A stretch of 32,955 nucleotides of DNA from Opitutales bacterium (GTDB taxonomy: Bacteria > Verrucomicrobiota > Verrucomicrobiia > Opitutales > T3Sed10-336), in the NCBI GenBank assembly GCA_020831535.1, contig JAFIGF010000073.1, positions 1 through 32,955 of the forward strand, in the 5' to 3' direction. Numbering within the stretch: the first letter of the stretch is position 1; each line of letters begins with the position of its first letter. A program made the translations under genes and the position numbers. Under the pieces are notes generated by a model, which did no database searches, was not told the DNA's origin, and was given only the letters and a program-made list of their open reading frames with translations. Of this stretch, positions 31,897-32,955 are shown piece after piece.

Positions 31897-32955
31897 ATGA
31901 CAGTGCTTGTAAAGCGACTCGATTCGCCACAGCGGAAATATTTCCAAAAGCTAAACGGTCTTGTAACCATTCGGGGATGGTGCTTTGATCGCGAAACGTG
32001 TAGGGCGATAGATGAAATATACATTCAGGTAGGTCGGCGGGTTATTGAGCCTTTGCGTTGCCAAAGATCGGATCTTCGGACCAAGTATCCTGAGCTCTTC
32101 GAATCAAAAGGACCCGAAGGTGGAATGAACTTTGGTTATGAGGCGTATTTCCAAATGGGGAGCGGGATTAAGTTAATTCGCGTTATAGCGGTTTTCAGAG
32201 GTGAAAAAGTCGTTCTCCATTCACGCTTGGTTTGGTTTTCGAGAAAGGTGTCGAAGGTTCAAATGCGTTATGACTATTCCGCGTGGATTGATCGTTTCGA
32301 CCAAATCACGGAAAAAAGGTTGGCCTATTTGCGCAAGGAGCAAGAGGCCTTTCGAATGAAACCGAAAATTTCTCTGCTCCTGCCGACCTATAATACTCCC
32401 AAGAAATACATGGTGAAGTGTATTGAATCAGTTTGCGAGCAAGTTTACGAAAACTGGGAATTGTGTATTGCCGATGATGCGTCGTCGAATCGAGGGCTGC
32501 GTTCTCTCTTGAAGAATTATGCGCAATATGATGATCGGATAAAGATCGTCTTACGAAAGGAAAATGGACATATTTCAGCCGCGACCAATAGTGCCTTGTC
32601 TTTGGCCACGGGAGAATGGGTCGGGTTATTGGATCATGACGACGAATTGCGGCCTCATGCCTTACACTTATTTGTTGAGTATCTAAACAAGTATCCGCAG
32701 GGAAAATTTTTCTATTCTGATGAGGACAAAATAGACGAAAAAGGTAAGCGGTTTAATCCGTATTTTAAGCCTGGGTGGAGTCCCGAGCTTTTACTTGGAC
32801 AGAATTATCTTTGTCATTTCTGCGTTTTCCAACGTTCGTCGGTGGAACGTATAGGTGGATTTAGAAAAGGACTTGAGGGTGTTCAGGATTGGGATTTGTT
32901 TTTACGCCTAACGGAGGGTATTGCCCAGGATAACGTTATTCATATTCCTGAGATA
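31897..32955 (+). CDS. GT2-family glycosyltransferase, cut by the right edge
   Basis: An open frame from ATG 31897 runs off the window, giving 353 residues. Residues 1 to about 150 are a strand-rich domain with RGWCFDRETCRAIDEIYIQVG, of the kind found before GT2 domains in large capsule glycosyltransferases. The GT2 domain starts at PKISLLLPTYNTP (156-168) and has IADDASSN (about 190-197) and LLDHDDELRPHAL with Asp246/Asp248 as metal ligands. FYSDEDKIDEKG and QDWDLFLRLTE are typical of the O-antigen/capsule GT2 group, which often continue with a second glycosyltransferase domain. It follows the KpsD gene by 41 bases in the same direction. Confidence 0.9.
   Translation, partial: MTVLVKRLDSPQRKYFQKLNGLVTIRGWCFDRETCRAIDEIYIQVGRRVIEPLRCQRSDLRTKYPELFESKGPEGGMNFGYEAYFQMGSGIKLIRVIAVFRGEKVVLHSRLVWFSRKVSKVQMRYDYSAWIDRFDQITEKRLAYLRKEQEAFRMKPKISLLLPTYNTPKKYMVKCIESVCEQVYENWELCIADDASSNRGLRSLLKNYAQYDDRIKIVLRKENGHISAATNSALSLATGEWVGLLDHDDELRPHALHLFVEYLNKYPQGKFFYSDEDKIDEKGKRFNPYFKPGWSPELLLGQNYLCHFCVFQRSSVERIGGFRKGLEGVQDWDLFLRLTEGIAQDNVIHIPEI

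Noticed and set aside
1..32955. CRISPR arrays, tRNA/rRNA genes, insertion sequences and strong rho-independent terminators
   Set aside because: I looked for direct repeats with spacers, tRNA-like cloverleaf segments, transposase motifs and GC-rich hairpins followed by T runs at gene ends and saw none that I could support by eye. The only clear tandem repeats are inside the giant gene.

Overview
This window looks like part of a cell-envelope biogenesis region from a Gram-negative bacterium. It carries genes for an unusual lipid or glycolipid, a large array of glycosyltransferases and sulfotransferases, and an ABC-transporter capsule export operon. The KpsD/Wza-type outer-membrane export protein shows the Gram-negative envelope. 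The mix of GbsR/MarR-like regulator, many sulfotransferases, MptE-like (PF01973-type) domains, FkbM methyltransferases and very long fusion proteins is what I would expect of a marine member of the Planctomycetota/Verrucomicrobiota group, perhaps Opitutae. That taxonomic guess is inference; no rRNA or other marker is present.

Region 1 (about 428-8555) is a compact lipid-type cluster. Three minus-strand genes with ATGA overlaps encode an MGDG-synthase-like glycosyltransferase, an SCP2-like protein and a class III aminotransferase. A short divergent promoter region separates them from four plus-strand genes: acyl carrier protein, ketoacyl-ACP synthase, short-chain dehydrogenase and GT4 glycosyltransferase. 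A convergent alpha-oxoamine synthase (serine-palmitoyltransferase-like) follows. Together they could build an acyl chain on a dedicated ACP, condense it with an amino acid, reduce it and glycosylate it.

Region 2 (8710-10404, plus strand) holds an HpcH/HpaI aldolase and a GT2 glycosyltransferase. Region 3 (25035 down to 10401, minus strand) is a long, tightly packed run. In transcription order it encodes a CMP-nonulosonate-synthetase-like enzyme, a decayed YhcH/YjgK gene, a sulfotransferase, an FkbM methyltransferase, a second sulfotransferase-like protein, a giant 1492-residue protein, a third sulfotransferase, a GT-A-like unknown, a second FkbM methyltransferase, a GT-like/sulfotransferase fusion and two MptE-like proteins. 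The giant protein joins GT2, MptE-like and GT4-like domains, a membrane hairpin, a repeat coiled coil and a sulfotransferase domain.

Region 4 (25577-32955, plus strand) has a GT8-like glycosyltransferase, a GbsR/MarR-like regulator, KpsM-, KpsT-, KpsE- and KpsD-like export proteins, and a GT2 gene cut by the right edge. The KpsT homologue carries a long TPR-like C-terminal extension. The most likely overall product is a sulfated, methylated, probably acidic (nonulosonate-containing) surface polysaccharide exported by the ABC-dependent route. The adjacent lipid cluster might supply a lipid anchor or a separate glycolipid.
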